The notes: generated from the letters alone by a model not told the origin. DNA of 64,000 nucleotides from Okapia johnstoni (GCA_024291935.2 CM044314.1:24402001-24466000); one strand, 5' to 3'. Numbered from the stretch's first letter, positions 12,488-23,912 are shown. Program-made: numbers and translations.

Positions 12488-12850
12488 GAAGTTCCTGCAA
12501 AACTCCTGACTTAGATGCAGGTGGTAAAGTTGGATAAGATGAGAAGTAGTCATTCCAGAGACATCATCTGAAGGTAGAGCTGATAGGATTTGCTATTAGG
12601 GGTTGGGAGAGAAAGGAGGATCAGGATGCTCCAGGGTCCATTGTCAAGGTTCATTGATCCTGAATCAATGAGTAAATGGCAGTACCGTTTTCTGAGATTG
12701 TAAAGATAAAGTGAGCAAGTTTGAAAGCACATGTTAGACATATATGTGGAGATGTCCCAAAGACATGTGGAGTTTGGATCTGAATTTCAGAGGAGAGATC
12801 AGGAATAGAAATGAAAGTGAGTGTAGATACAGAAGAAAATAGGTATAAAG
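12488..12850 (+). mobile_element. L2-like ancient repeat, continuation
   Basis: Diverged old repeat text (GGAGAGATCAGGAATAGAAA, GTGAGTGTAGATACAGAAGA), apparently the continuation of the element split by the BovB copy at 11956-12478. Confidence 0.4.
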
Positions 12851-13289
12851 GCTATGCCTTAAAGCACTCATTGCTGGGTGTATTAACTGCATTTATTTTA
12901 AAATTGTCTTCTGTTTTCTCCATTAACCGTATTTCCTCAGATATTACTTCTACTTGATCATATTAGGTATTAGTTTTTAGTACATTTGAAAAAATTTCTA
13001 AAGTTAAAAATTTTTTTCAAAAATTTTTATTTTTTTCTAAAATTTTAATTTTTTCCTACCATGGACTGCTGCCACTCAGAGATTGAATAAAATGAATGTT
13101 AATATAGTGAGAGACTTTATCATAGCCTCTGGCTTTTTATTAAAGCTCAGTAAAATCCCGTTTACTTTATGTATCAGGATTTCCCTAGCTTTTCAATATG
13201 AATGGCCATCCAAGATTCACCACAAAGTTGAAAAAACCTTTAACATGAAAGAAGAACACCAAAACAAGGAATAAAAAGGACTTGACCCA

Positions 13290-13445
13290 AGTGACTTTTT
13301 AGCTGTGACAAATGTACCGTACAAGTGGAAGCTGTTTAATAATAGGGGAACTGGTTGTGAGTTATGTAGGACTTTTACTACCTTCACAATTTTTTCTATA
13401 AATCTAAAACTATTGTAAAATAACAAATCTTATTTAATAAAAGAA
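13290..13445 (+). mobile_element. Old L1 3' end
   Basis: GTTTAATAATAGGGGAACTG followed by TTTTTCTATAAATCTAAAAC and TAAAATAACAAATCTTATTT is the 3' terminus of an old L1M-type element. Confidence 0.6.
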
Positions 13446-13469
13446 CTTGGGGAAACACAGTTAATGTGA

Positions 13470-14110
13470 AATGAAGACGGTAAAACTATATTTTCAGGGA
13501 AAAAAAGAAGAATATAATGCAACCACAAGGCAAGAGCCATATGTCATAAAAATGAACATCTAGCTGATAAGGAAGAACTCTTCAGAATTAAAAACATGGA
13601 AGCAGAAGTGAAAGAATGTACTAAAAGTCCTGAAAGATAAAGTTGAAGCAATGTCCCAGAAAGCAAAACAAAAACAGCAGGGATTAAAAAAATTAGGAAC
13701 AAAATACACAGAGATGAGAGAATAAGTTTAGGAACTGAAAGATTAAAAAACTTGAGTTCCGGAAAGGCAGTGCATGAGAAAAGGTGGAGAGGAAGCAAGC
13801 TGAGACATAATATAAGAAAATTCGCCAAAGGGCATGAGTTTCCAGATTGAAAAACCCCCTCAAGTGCCTGACCCACTGAATATTAGAAGTCCCACAGTTA
13901 CTTATACTTTGTAAAGGTTAAGAAAAATGAGAATATAGAAAGCTCCTAAATCTGCTAAAAGAGGAGACAAAACAATCACAGAAAAAGGGCCAAGTGTAAA
14001 ATGGCATCAGCCTTCTCATTAGTATTATTAGAGACTAGACAGTAGAGCAGGGCCTTCAGACTTCTGAAGGAAATGACTTCCAACAAAGATTCTATCATCA
14101 ACTGTCCATA
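13470..14110 (+). mobile_element. L1/HAL1 ORF1-region relic
   Basis: Text including GGGCATGAGTTTCCAGATTG, ATGGCATCAGCCTTCTCATT, CTTCTGAAGGAAATGACTTC and AAAGATTCTATCATCAACTG follows the 3' part of ORF1 of old L1 or HAL1 elements. The frame is broken by stops and indels. Confidence 0.65.
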
Positions 14111-14234
14111 ATGAACAGAAGTAGAATGATACACAGTGTGTATAAATTAGGATCACCTAGGTGATGCTGCAGTAACAACCATCCCCCAAATCTTTGTGGC
14201 TTATTATAACCAGTGTATTTCTTACGTATGCTAC

Positions 14235-15183
14235 ATGGAACAACAGACTGGTTCCAAATCAGGAAAGGAGTACATTAAGGCCATATATAGTCACCCTGCT
14301 TATTTAACTTATATGCAGAGTACATCATGAGAAATGCTGGGCTGGATGAAGCACAAGCTGGAATCAAGATTGCCAAGAAAAATATCAATAACCTCAGCTA
14401 TGCAGATGATATGGCAGAAAGTGAAGAAGGACTAAAGAGCCTCTTGATGAAAGTGAAAGAGGAGAGTGACAAAGCTGGCTTAAAACTCAACATTCAGAAA
14501 ACTAAGATCACAGCATCCAATCCCATCACTTCATGGCAAATAGGTGGGGCAACAATGGAAACAGTGAGAGACTTTATTTTTTGGGTCTCCAAAATCACTG
14601 CAGATGGTGACTGCAGCCATGAAATTAAAAGACACTTGATCCTTGGAAGAAAAGCTATGACCAACCTAGACAGTGTATTAAAAAGCAGAGACATTACTTT
14701 AACAACAAAGGTCCATCTAGTCAAAGCTATGTTTTTTTCAGTAGTCATGTATGGATGTGAGAGTTAGACTATAAAGAAAGCTGAGCACTGAAGAATTGTG
14801 CTTTTGAACTGTGGTGTTGAAGAAGACTCTTGAGAGTCCCTTGGACTGCAAGGAGATCAAACCGGTGAATCCTAAAGGAAATCAGTCCTGAATATTCATT
14901 GGAAGGACTGATGCTGAAGCTGAAACTCCAATACTTTGGCCACCTGATGCGAAGAACCAACTCTTTGGAAAAGACCCTGATGCTGGGAAAGATTGAAGGT
15001 GGGAGGAGAAGTGAATGACAGAGGATGAGATGGTTGGATGGCATCACCAACTCAATGGACACAAGTTTGAGCAAGCTCCAGGAGTTGGTGATGGACAGGG
15101 AAGCCTGCAGTGCTGTAGTCCGTGGGGTCGCAAAGAGTTGGACACAACTGAGTGACTGAACTGAACTGAACTGAACTGAACTG
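14235..15183 (+). mobile_element. BovB LINE, 5' truncated
   Basis: Runs from within the reverse transcriptase region (ATGGAACAACAGACTGGTTC) to the GAACTGAACTGAACTGAACT tail. The catalytic box reads YADD but the codons after it are deleted in place (YADDMAESEEG). A stop replaces the Trp codon after YGCES at about 14766. A 7-bp duplication ATGCTAC (14228-14234 and 15184-15190) flanks it. Confidence 0.92.
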
Positions 15184-15867
15184 ATGCTACCTCCCTTCAT
15201 AAATTTGAGATTAGAGGAGATTCTGCAATGTCTCTCTTCTTCATGTTCCAGGCCAACACAAAAGCCACCATCCTGGACATCACCTAAAATTGTGTCACTG
15301 CCAGATTCACACTAACAATTAGTGCTCTGGCATTAGGTGACATGCCCTTTTTATTCATATGGCAAGAAGGTGTGATGCTAGCCCATGTTTGGAAAACAGA
15401 GCCAGAAATATTGGTGAGTAGCACTAACGCCTGGCAAACAAGTTCTTAATAACTGATATACTTTGGTACCCTTTCTCAAGAGACTCCTGGGTGATATGCC
15501 ACACCCAAATGAGTAAGCAGAACAAGAAAGCAGATGGCATGGGGCACCTCGGGGAGAAAAAAAGGGAAGAAAATTCCAAGACGACAGCTGTGGGCAGGCC
15601 TAAGTGTGACTAGGCCAAATTGAATTAAAATGATGAAGGGCAGAAGGAATGGACCTAAATAGGTCCAACATCAAGGAAAGAAAAAAAAAAAACCCAGAAG
15701 AAAAATGTTATAGAGATGAATCACTGTTTGGCTTGACAGTGAACAATGTCTAAAGTCATTTTGTAATAGAAACACTGTGAATGAACTTCAGTGAAAAATG
15801 GAAAGATTGGAGTTGGTGAAATGTGTATGAGAGAAGATGTAAGACACCTGAATATTCATCTTCTATG

Positions 15868-16045
15868 TTAGTGGTCCCCAGCCTTTTTTTTTTTTAACCG
15901 GGAACTGGTTTCATGGAAGACAGTTTTTCCACAGATGAGGTTAGAAGAGATTGCTTGGGGATGATTCAAGGACATTACATTTATTGTGCACTTTATTTCT
16001 AATCAAATGCCACCACTCATCTGATAGAAGGTATGAGCCTGGAGG
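15868..16045 (-). mobile_element. hAT-type DNA transposon fragment
   Basis: Contains GTGGTCCCCAGCC, AACCGGGAACTGGTTTCATG and GAAGACAGTTTTTCCACAGA, the terminal part of an old Tip100-type hAT element (Zaphod-like). The strand is inferred only from the order of these blocks. Confidence 0.5.
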
Positions 16046-16307
16046 TAAGGTAAGCTCTTAACAAACAACAGCAAAATGAAAACATTATAGCAGAATAGCA
16101 TGAATAAATAGCAGAATAGCATGCTGTTTAAAAACAAAAAGCAATTTTTAGAAATAACTTTGTCTTTTGGAAATGGGAATCTGCGGTGAGGAAGAGTGAG
16201 CCAGGACTGATTTTATTTTAAATAAATCTGGTTCTTTTATCTGAATTCTCAAGATATAATATACATAAACATGTATACATATATATACATATATATATGT
16301 ATAGAAG

Positions 16308-16462
16308 ATTGTCTAGAGACGGACTGGCAACACACTCTAGTATTCTTACCTTGGAAATCCCATGGACAGAGGAGCCTGGTGGGCTACAGTCCGTTGGGTC
16401 GGAAAGAGTCAAACATAACTGAACAACTGAGCGCGTGCACACACGAACACACACACACATAC
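16308..16462 (+). mobile_element. Bov-A SINE fragment with CA-rich tail
   Basis: Headless Bov-A tail (GGCAACACACTCTAGTATTC, CCCATGGACAGAGGAGCCTG, GGGCTACAGTCCGTTGGGTC) ending in a CACACA microsatellite. A short AT repeat precedes it. Confidence 0.85.
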
Positions 16463-16867
16463 ATATGTATATGTACTAAATTGGAAAAAGCAAAATTAAA
16501 AAAAGTTGTATCCTTAACTGTCCTTTATAATATTTTACCTAACATATTTAGCATTATGTGTCAGTTGCTGTTATTGGTAATTTCTGTGAATTGCACAGTG
16601 GAATAATATTTTATTGTGGGGTGTAGAAAGATTGCTGTTTGTATCTAAAATCAAATAGATTTGTTGGCATAATGAAATTAACTCTGAAAACTCCTTAAAT
16701 CTCATCATTCAAATAATTTGTAAGAAATTTAAAAAGTGAGGTTCAGGTCATCCCTGAATAGCTCTAGTCCTGTAATTCAACAAAGCCATTGAGGACTCTG
16801 ATTTTTCTGAGACCTGTGTCCCACTATCCAGAGCAGAAATATTTTGTAAGACCGGTATTGAGGTAAT

Positions 16868-17008
16868 TTTAAGACCAGTATTCCTCACTGGTTATAAGAC
16901 AGCAGCTATGGTAATCAATTCTGCATAATTCCACGTTCACATCCAGGCAAAGAAAGACTAGTTTCCTGAGGTTTTTTTCCTTAAGGGCAAGGAACCAACT
17001 TTTTCAGA
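16868..17008 (+). repeat. Copy 1 of a local ~140-bp direct duplication
   Basis: Starts TAAGACCAGTATTCCTCACT and ends GGAACCAACTTTTT. A second, about 90% similar copy lies at 17448-17583. Neither resembles a known repeat to me. Confidence 0.8.
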
Positions 17009-17447
17009 GATCCTGAGAGCTCTGCTTGGTCCACACTGGCTTGGATCTGGCCACTCTTGAATCACTAAGTGTAAAGGAGCAAAGGGGTGATTCACTGGTA
17101 CGCAGTGGGAAGAATAGAATGGATATTGGAGTGAAAGGGACCAGTCCCTTTCACCGGTCTCCTCATTTTATCTTCTTTTTCAACAATCCATTCAATATAG
17201 TAGCTATCTGACTATGCCACTTATCACTTAAAATCCATAAACAGTATGGAAGCTAGTCTTCAAAGATTACTTTCCCATCGAATCACACCTCCTGGTAGTC
17301 ACATCTTGAATCTGAGTTGGCTTTGCAATTTGCTTTTGACTGATGATGCCATGTAACATCTGAAGATGGGTCATAAAGAGCTTTGCTTTCTCTGCCTGAA
17401 CCTCTAGGAACAGTCTTTTTTTTAGAATACTCTCTGTAGGAAGTTTT

Positions 17448-17583
17448 TTAAGACCAGTATGCCTCACTGGTTATAAGACAGCAGCTGATGGTAGTCAGTT
17501 CTGCAGGATTTCATGTTCATATCCAGGCAAAGAAAGACTGGTTTCCTGAGGTTTTTTTTCTTAAGAGCAAGGAAACAACTTTT
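17448..17583 (+). repeat. Copy 2 of the local direct duplication
   Basis: Starts TAAGACCAGTATGCCTCACT and ends GGAAACAACTTTTT. It interrupts the MLT1-like LTR text, so it is probably the derived copy. Confidence 0.8.
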
Positions 17584-17668
17584 TGATTCCATGATGCTAA
17601 AGCCACATGCAGAGGCCATGGATGCTAAAGATTCCGTGATGCTAAAGCCACATGTAGAGGCCATGAAT
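17584..17668 (+). repeat. Tandem repeat, about 45-bp unit, ~1.9 copies
   Basis: The unit begins GATTCCATGATGCTAAAGCC and recurs as GATTCCGTGATGCTAAAGCC, each followed by ACATG[C/T]AGAGGCCATG. Confidence 0.75.
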
Positions 17669-18599
17669 AGGCATGATGGTTGACAACCCCAGTTGAGCTC
17701 CCAGGCAACAGCACATCAGTGAGTCACTTGGGACATTTGGCCCAGCTGAGCCTTCACATGACCGCAAGTCCCAGCTTCTAAATTTCTGCAACCTCCTCTA
17801 AGACCCCAAACGATAACTGCCCAGCTGGGCACAATCAACCTACAGAACTGTGAGATAATAAAAAACTGGTGCTTTTTGCCATTGAGTTCTGAGATGATTC
17901 ATGACTTAACAACTGATCACTGAAACAAATGCCTTCCCAAACATATCAGTTTTGGTTGCATTTGGCTGTAAGTAAGAGGAACTGACCAACAGTGACTTAA
18001 ACAATGGCCTTAAGTGATCCTACATATCATGAAGCCTGGGGGAGGCAGTTCCAGGATTTGCTTAGAGGCTCAGCAAAGTCAAGGATCCAGATGCTACTTT
18101 TCCATTCAGCCATCCTCAGCCTGGTGGCTTTGTGTTGTTAAGATTGTCATGGGTTCCAGATGACCACAGTGCCACCCTGTTACATAGAGTCAGGACAAGA
18201 GGGGCAAGACAAAAAGGACGTCTGCTCTTGACCTCTGAGGTTTTGCTTGAAAATCTAATTTTTCCCAGTGACCCTCCAGCATTCTTACATTTTTTTCCTT
18301 TATTGATTAGAACTGGTCATTTGCCAGCTCCTCACTGGTCACTGGGAAAGGAGGCATAGAATTAGCCAACCAATTATGACAAATATTTTGAGTCTTGGAA
18401 CTGGGCCTACCTTCACTGAAATCAAGGGGTCTCTGCCCACTGCCTCAATAAAATGGGGTTCTGTTTTTAGAAAATAAGGTATAGAATTAGATGTGCCATG
18501 GTACCTGCCACATCATTACCTAAAGCCCAGTCCTCAACCGTCCTTTGTTCTGTGCCCTATTCCCCACTAACCTTTTCCTTCTTCTTATCCGTGTATCTT

Positions 18600-18925
18600 G
18601 GCAGGATGTATCTAGAATGCTGTCTTCTCCCAGCCTCGATCTGAGACATATATCCTTCAGATCTCAGTTCAAACACTACTTTCTCAGGGAGTTCCCTCCT
18701 CCCTGAGTTATATGGTCTCTCAGGAATCTACTTCTTTTTCTGTTTTTTAGAACTCTGCACTTCTTGATTTCTTGTAATAAAACCTAAGTATGTAGTTGTG
18801 TATGTTTGAATTAATGCCTGCCTTCTCTATTGACTAAAGAGCTCTGAAAATATTTTTGTTCCTGTTTTCCCAAGAATCTAGTGGATACTCAACACATAAT
18901 TAAGAAATATGTGAGTGACTGTGTT
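18600..18925 (+). mobile_element. L2 LINE 3' end
   Basis: TCAGATCTCAGTTCAAACAC, CTTTCTCAGGGAGTTCCCTC and a terminal TGGATACTCAACACATAATT follow the L2 3' end consensus order. Strongly diverged. Confidence 0.6.
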
Positions 18926-19489
18926 TTACTCCCTCACCTTCACCCATACCTCCCTACACTGTCATTGTATAAACACTGAGTCATTTAAAAAAATTATTCT
19001 GGATCCTAAATCCTGTAAAGCTTCAACAGAGTGATCTTAGACTGTCCCAACAGTAAGTTCCATTTTACTTAAACAAGAGTGTATTTTATGCTTGGTGAAA
19101 TTATTGTTTCAGTTCAGGATACTATTAATAAACAATTCATAATGTCATAGAATCCTATTTATCTTTCAAGTCTTGGATAACTATTACACATTTTTCTAAA
19201 AGTCCAGATTAACATAATTAGGAGAACCCTCTTAAAGAAGGATAAATTAAGTTTTTAGAAACTAATGTATTTTATCACATACTCAACCTAAATGTCCTGA
19301 GGTGACCGTATAACTTGAGTTTCTTAGGGAACAGAATCTTAGAGGAAGTCTTAAAGGGTAGATGATTTGGTAGTGGACAGTCTTCTGTGTCAATAGTCTA
19401 TAGAGATAGATGTAAAAAAACAGTATTTCCATACTTTTTGTTAAAGGAGAAACCCTGTTTTAAGTTACTGTCTGTGCTTATGAATTTCC

Positions 19490-19655
19490 CTCCTATACAT
19501 ACCAGCTCTTTGACCTTAGGTTGCTTAACCTCTCTGTGCCCTAGTTTCCCCAGTTGTGAAATGGGATGAGACTGTTGTGAGGATTAGGTGAGTTAACATA
19601 CGTAAAGTGCTTTGAACAGTGGCTGGGCTGTGGTAACTGCTGTGCAACTGTGTTA
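19490..19655 (+). mobile_element. MIR SINE
   Basis: Contains the MIR core and tail: TTGACCTTAGGTTGCTTAAC, CCCTAGTTTCCCCAGTTGTG, AAATGGGATGAGA and GTGCTTTGAACAGTGGCTGG. Confidence 0.8.
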
Positions 19656-19674
19656 TTATTCCAGCGTCTAGCAT

Positions 19675-19835
19675 AGTGGCAGGATCTCAATGCAGAGCCA
19701 CCAAAAGCATGCGTTTTCAAAGTTTGAACCCAAGCTCTACCACTTAACCAGCTCTAGGACCCTTGGTAAATCATTTATTCTCTTTAAACCTCTGTAATAG
19801 GGATAATATCTACCTTATGAAATACAGGTAAAGTT
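19675..19835 (+). mobile_element. MIR SINE (second copy)
   Basis: GTTTGAACCCAAGCTCTACC, ACTTAACCAGCTC, GACCCTTGGTAAATCATTTA and TAGGGATAATATCTACC match MIR in order, immediately after the previous copy. Confidence 0.75.
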
Positions 19836-20202
19836 AAATCAAATCAAGTTAAGTTAAATTAAATCAAGTTGTGGCTGCAAGTACCTGATAGACAATACTA
19901 CTCTATTTGATGTCTCAGCCACCAAGAAGCCATCATACCTGCATGGCAGGCCAGAGTGCCTGGGATTGCAGGACACAAAAGGCATTAAGAAGCCATTAAG
20001 CTCAAGTTTGATCATTTTTCAGAGGGAACAAATCCAGGCCGGAAGGAGAGGGGATAAAGTGACTTGTTCAAAGTCATCTAGGTAGTTAGAGACAGAGACC
20101 TGTTGTAAAAGAAAAACAATTGTGCACCTCTCTGTTTTATGATGACATATTTTGTTTTATTATATTTACATTGTGTTAATTTGTAATCACCTTCTTTTCT
20201 AG

Positions 20203-20250
20203 GAGTTGCAAATATCATTACTTTCTGTAGTCCAGCTGTTACCCATCAAG
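20203..20250 (+). CDS. Candidate small exon, unrecognised (48 nt)
   Basis: Unique sequence bounded by a good acceptor (CACCTTCTTTTCTAG) and a strong donor (CAAG|GTAAGA). It is 48 nt, a multiple of three, and open in two frames: phase 0 reads ELQISLLSVVQLLPIK, and with two leading bases it reads VANIITFCSPAVTHQ. Neither end phase joins directly to the candidate exon at 45704, so at least one more exon would be needed if both belong to one gene. It may equally be a noncoding exon or chance. Confidence 0.25.
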
Positions 20251-20527
20251 GTAAGAGAAGCAGGTATAAGTTAGTTGCATGAGCTGGGACCCCTTAACCC
20301 TTCACTGTCTTTTAGGAGACCTGTTACAGACAGGTCCTCTGGATAGGAGGAGTCGATGGTTCAGAGCCAGTCTGGGGAACCCTGGGGCAGAGGCTGTCCT
20401 GGTTCAGAGGCCACTGTAAGGGCCCAGGGTCGAGAGTCAAATTCTATCTCTGTTCCCTATAGTGAGCAAAACAGAAACATTTTTTCAAATGACTATATTA
20501 GTTTTTAATGAGAATCAGCCTTCTCTT

Positions 20528-20757
20528 GGGCTTCCTAGGTGGTGCCAGTGGTAAAGAATCCGCCTGCCAAAGCAGGAGACGTAGGAGGTGCTGGTTTGCT
20601 CCCTGGGTCAGGAAGATCCCCTAGAGAAGGGAATGGCAATCCACTTCAGTATTCTTGCCTGGAAAATTCCATGGACAGAGGAGCCTGGTGGGCTACAGTC
20701 CATGGGATCACAAAGAGTTGGACATGACTGAGCACCCCTATACACACACACACACAT
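20528..20757 (+). mobile_element. Bov-tA SINE with CA tail
   Basis: tRNA head from GGGCTTCCTAGGTGGTGCCA, then CCTAGAGAAGGGAATGGCAA, CCATGGACAGAGGAGCCTGG and GAGTTGGACATGACTGAGCA, ending in (CA)n. Confidence 0.93.
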
Positions 20758-21239
20758 ACGGTCTTATCTTAATTGGTGATCTTTAATACTACCACTATGC
20801 ACCTATAGAGAATATTTTTATAAAGGCCTCAAAGGTCATATCAGATAAATATCTGAAAGGCAGAAAGTGATCCTATTGGCCTCACTTTCTTGAAGGTTCA
20901 TTGAGCCAAATGGGAGAGCCCCAAGTGGCCCCTGAGTGACTCCTGAGTGAGCTTGCTGTGTCTGAACTGGAGGCAGCTCCAGCACCCACTGCAGGGCAGT
21001 ATTTAGAGCTGCCAGGAGTGAACGTTGGGCCCAGACATGCATCTGGGCAATCAGGGGAGACTCACCCCAGCAGCAGTTGTGGGATTTTCATCTCTCAGGC
21101 AGACAGTTGCTCAGCATATTTGCCCCTATATCAGGCACCGAGGCTGACCCAGTGCCAACCTAGAATTAGCCCAGATCTGTGCTGGCTTCTGCTGATGAAC
21201 TTTTGTCCACTTCCTGTGAAGAATAGAATTTTACCCACT

Positions 21240-21722
21240 TAAAAATGGTTTGGGGGAGAATGGATACATGTATATGTATGGCTGAATCCCTTCACTGTTC
21301 GCCTGAAACTACCACAACATTGTTAATAGGCTATGCGCTGTGCTGTGCTTGGTCACTCAGTCGTGTCTGACTCTGCAATGCCGTGGGCTGTAGCCTGCCA
21401 GGCTCCTCTGTCCTTGGGGATTCTCCAGGCCAGAATACTGGAGTAGGTTGGCATGCCCTCCTCCAGAGCATCTTCCCAACCCAGGGATCGAACCCAGGTC
21501 TCCCACATTGCAGGCAGATTCTTCACCATCTGAGCCACCAGGGAAGCCGAAGAATACTTGAGTGGGTAGCCTATCCCTTCTCCAGGGGATCCTTTGTGAC
21601 CCAGGAATCAAACTGGCGTCTCCTGCATTGCAGGCGAATTCTTTACCAGCTGAGCTACCAGAGAAGCCCCATTAATAGGCTATGTCCCAATACAAAATAA
21701 AAAGTTTAAAGTTTGGGAAAAA
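21240..21722 (+). mobile_element. L1 3' tail split by a SINE
   Basis: GGGAGAATGGATACATGTAT and CCTGAAACTACCACAACATT on the left and CCCAATACAAAATAAAAAGT on the right read as one artiodactyl L1 3' terminus. The SINE at 21336-21671 divides them. Confidence 0.65.
21336..21671 (-). mobile_element. Bov-tA SINE with duplicated head
   Basis: Minus-strand copy: the Bov-A tail is at the left and two tRNA-like heads at the right (each ending in GAGCCACCAGGGAAGCC or GAGCTACCAGAGAAGCCCC). A 13-bp duplication TTAATAGGCTATG at 21323-21335 and 21672-21684 flanks it exactly. Confidence 0.93.
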
Positions 21723-22104
21723 AGGAAAAAAGAAAAGAAAGTGTTTATTCTTTCACAGGAAACAAAATTTAATCAAAATCCTATTTCCGAAACAAAACAA
21801 AATAGAACATAGCAAATCTAATTTACAAGGGAAGGAAAAAAAAGTGAAGAGTTTATGTGAGGTCTGAGGAGTCAAATTTAACAAAGAAGCTGCTTGTAGG
21901 AAACTTGAAAAATGAATATGAACCGCTAAAATGAATATGCTCAAGAGAAAAAAACCTATTGATAGTATTTGTTACACTCTGGTGTTGTGTCTTTGTGTTG
22001 GGCGGTGGGAAGTATGTTGTTTAGAGGGAAGTCCCAGGAACACTGCACTTCTCAGCTCTGCTGCTCATAAAAACAGAACCCCAAGCTTAAAACCACCAGG
22101 GATC

Positions 22105-22430
22105 TTGGGCTTGGACAAAAGGAAATTCTATTTTAGATGCAAACTATTATATCTAGGATGGATAAACAACAAGGTCCTACTTCTAGCACAGGGAACTTGG
22201 GTTGGCCAGAAAAGTTCATTTGAGGTTTTCTATGTTACAGGAAAATCTGAACAAACTTTTTGGCCAACACAGTATATTTACTATCCTGTGATAAACTATA
22301 ATGAAAAAGAATATGAAAAAGAATATTTATATGTATAACTGAGTCACTTTGCTGTACAGCAGAAATTAAAGTTTGGGGAGAAAAGGAAGTTTACCCAACA
22401 CTGTAAATCAACAAAGTTTGTAAAAAAATT
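22105..22430 (+). mobile_element. L1 3' end interrupted by a mariner MITE
   Basis: GGATGGATAAACAACAAGGT, CCTAC, AGCACAGGGAAC and, after the insert, TATCCTGTGATAAACTATAA and CTTTGCTGTACAGCAGAAAT follow the artiodactyl L1 3'-UTR. The interruption lies just after GGGAAC. Confidence 0.7.
22197..22268. mobile_element. Mariner-derived MITE
   Basis: A near-palindrome of about 72 bp. The left arm TTGGGTTGGCCAGAAAAGTT pairs with the right arm AAACTTTTTGGCCAA, around a centre near TGTTACAGG. This is the pattern of bovine mariner-derived MITEs, which carry only the terminal inverted repeats and no transposase. Confidence 0.75.
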
Positions 22431-22539
22431 TTTAAAAAGAAGAGGCTATTTTGCAAGTGAAGCTTCTGACCTTTTAAGATCAATGCTTAGTGTTGGGGAG
22501 AGAAAGAGGGTTCAGGGTGGTTAGGAGGATGAGTTAAGC

Positions 22540-22725
22540 CCCGCACACACCCTTCCTAGCTGTGTGCCTCATATCCTTATCTGTCAAGCTGGGATGATGG
22601 TGGAAATCATTTCCATGGGTGACTGTGGAATAATAAACAAGACAGAACAAGACATAACATGCTAAGTGCTCAGAACTGTGCCTGGCACATAACCTACATT
22701 CACTTAGACGCTTACTATTACTCTG
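22540..22725 (+). mobile_element. MIR SINE
   Basis: CTAGCTGTGTGCCTCATATC, CTTATCTGTCAAGCTGGGAT and GTGCTCAGAACTGTGCCTGG in MIR order. Confidence 0.65.
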
Positions 22726-23254
22726 CAACAGTAACAGTTTTTGAGTACCTGTCATGTTTTAGACTTAGTGCTGGGAGCTTACCTCCAAACTCCTCATAGC
22801 AACCTCAACAGTAACCATAGAGAAGAGCTCGTTGTATAGAGTTTCAGATAAGAAAAGAATTGTGAGCTTGTGTTGATCAGGAAAAATATTCCTGGAGGAG
22901 GAAGACTTAAGCTGGGCCACTTAAGGAGGAAGAGGACGAACTGAGGGGTTGAGTAGGGAGTTGGTGATAAAGTTTCAGGAAATGGGAACACCATGGGCAG
23001 CGGCACAGGGGCAGGGATAGGGCACTTTCCATCCGGCACAGTTAGAGACCTTCCCAGATGACAGGAAAGAAGAGAAGTCAGAGCTACTCAGATCCCACCA
23101 GGTGGTCACAGGATGCTCAAGCATCCTCTCTTCTTGTTCCACTGGTTGAGATGGATGACTTGCATTTGTCATTCAGGAAGCATCTTTTCACATGCATTTA
23201 GTTTTTTCATTTCAGTGACTCATGATCATGTACAACCAATCCTTATCAGTTTTA

Positions 23255-23345
23255 TACATTAGAGTCAAATATATACATTACATATATATTTATGTCTGCA
23301 CACTCCTGCATATATATATGCATTCGTATGTATGTGTGTGTGTAT
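23255..23345. repeat. AT/TG-rich microsatellite
   Basis: Imperfect alternating TA and TG runs (ATATATACATTACATATATA, GTATGTATGTGTGTGTGTAT). Confidence 0.8.
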
Positions 23346-23744
23346 ATGCATGTATATATCGATACACTACTTTGCATTACTTTGAATAGCCCCAGGGCAG
23401 TGAGATAATCAATATACTATCTTTCTCTCTCCCTTCTGCACCTCTCCTTTCTTCTGTTTTTCATCTATTACATTCTTTTATTAGATGAAGACCTTGGGAC
23501 CAAGTAATCATATCAGTTCTCTCTATTAGACAGTGAAGGATCCCTAGGCTCTGAATCCATCTTGGGTTCCGTGTGTGATGTGTTCATGGAATAAAAAAAG
23601 ATTTAAGTTTGATTCTTTGGTAAGGCTGCAGGCACATGTCTGGGAACTGGAATGGGAACAGGAAGTCACAGTCCTCAGAATGGGGGAATAACTGTAGTCC
23701 AAGCCCAGTTGAATGGATCTGGTCTCCTGTCCTAGCTTTCACGC

Positions 23745-23912
23745 TCTCAGCACATTAAAACAAATCCCTCTGCTTTCTTACTTTTCTTATCTGTACCATG
23801 GGAATAGTAACTTCCTCTTAGATTGTCATGAAGATAAGATGGTTTCATAAATATGAAGCACCTAGCATAGTAATAGACAGTAATAACTGACAATTGTTAT
23901 TGTCATTGGGGA
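23745..23912 (+). mobile_element. MIR SINE
   Basis: TTATCTGTACCATGGGAATA, GATTGTCATGAAGATAAG and GCACCTAGCATAGTAATAG follow the MIR core and tail. Confidence 0.6.

Larger units (their letters stand above)
17240..17925 (+). mobile_element. MLT1-like MaLR LTR, interrupted
   Basis: The left part has TTGGCTTTGCAATTTGCTTT and GGGTCATAAAGAGCTTTGC. The right part has CCCAGCTGAGCCTTCACATG, ACCGCAAGTCCC and AACTGTGAGATAATAAAAAA, in consensus order for an MLT1 LTR with its polyadenylation signal. The middle is filled by the duplicated segment (17448-17583) and a 45-bp tandem repeat. Confidence 0.65.
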
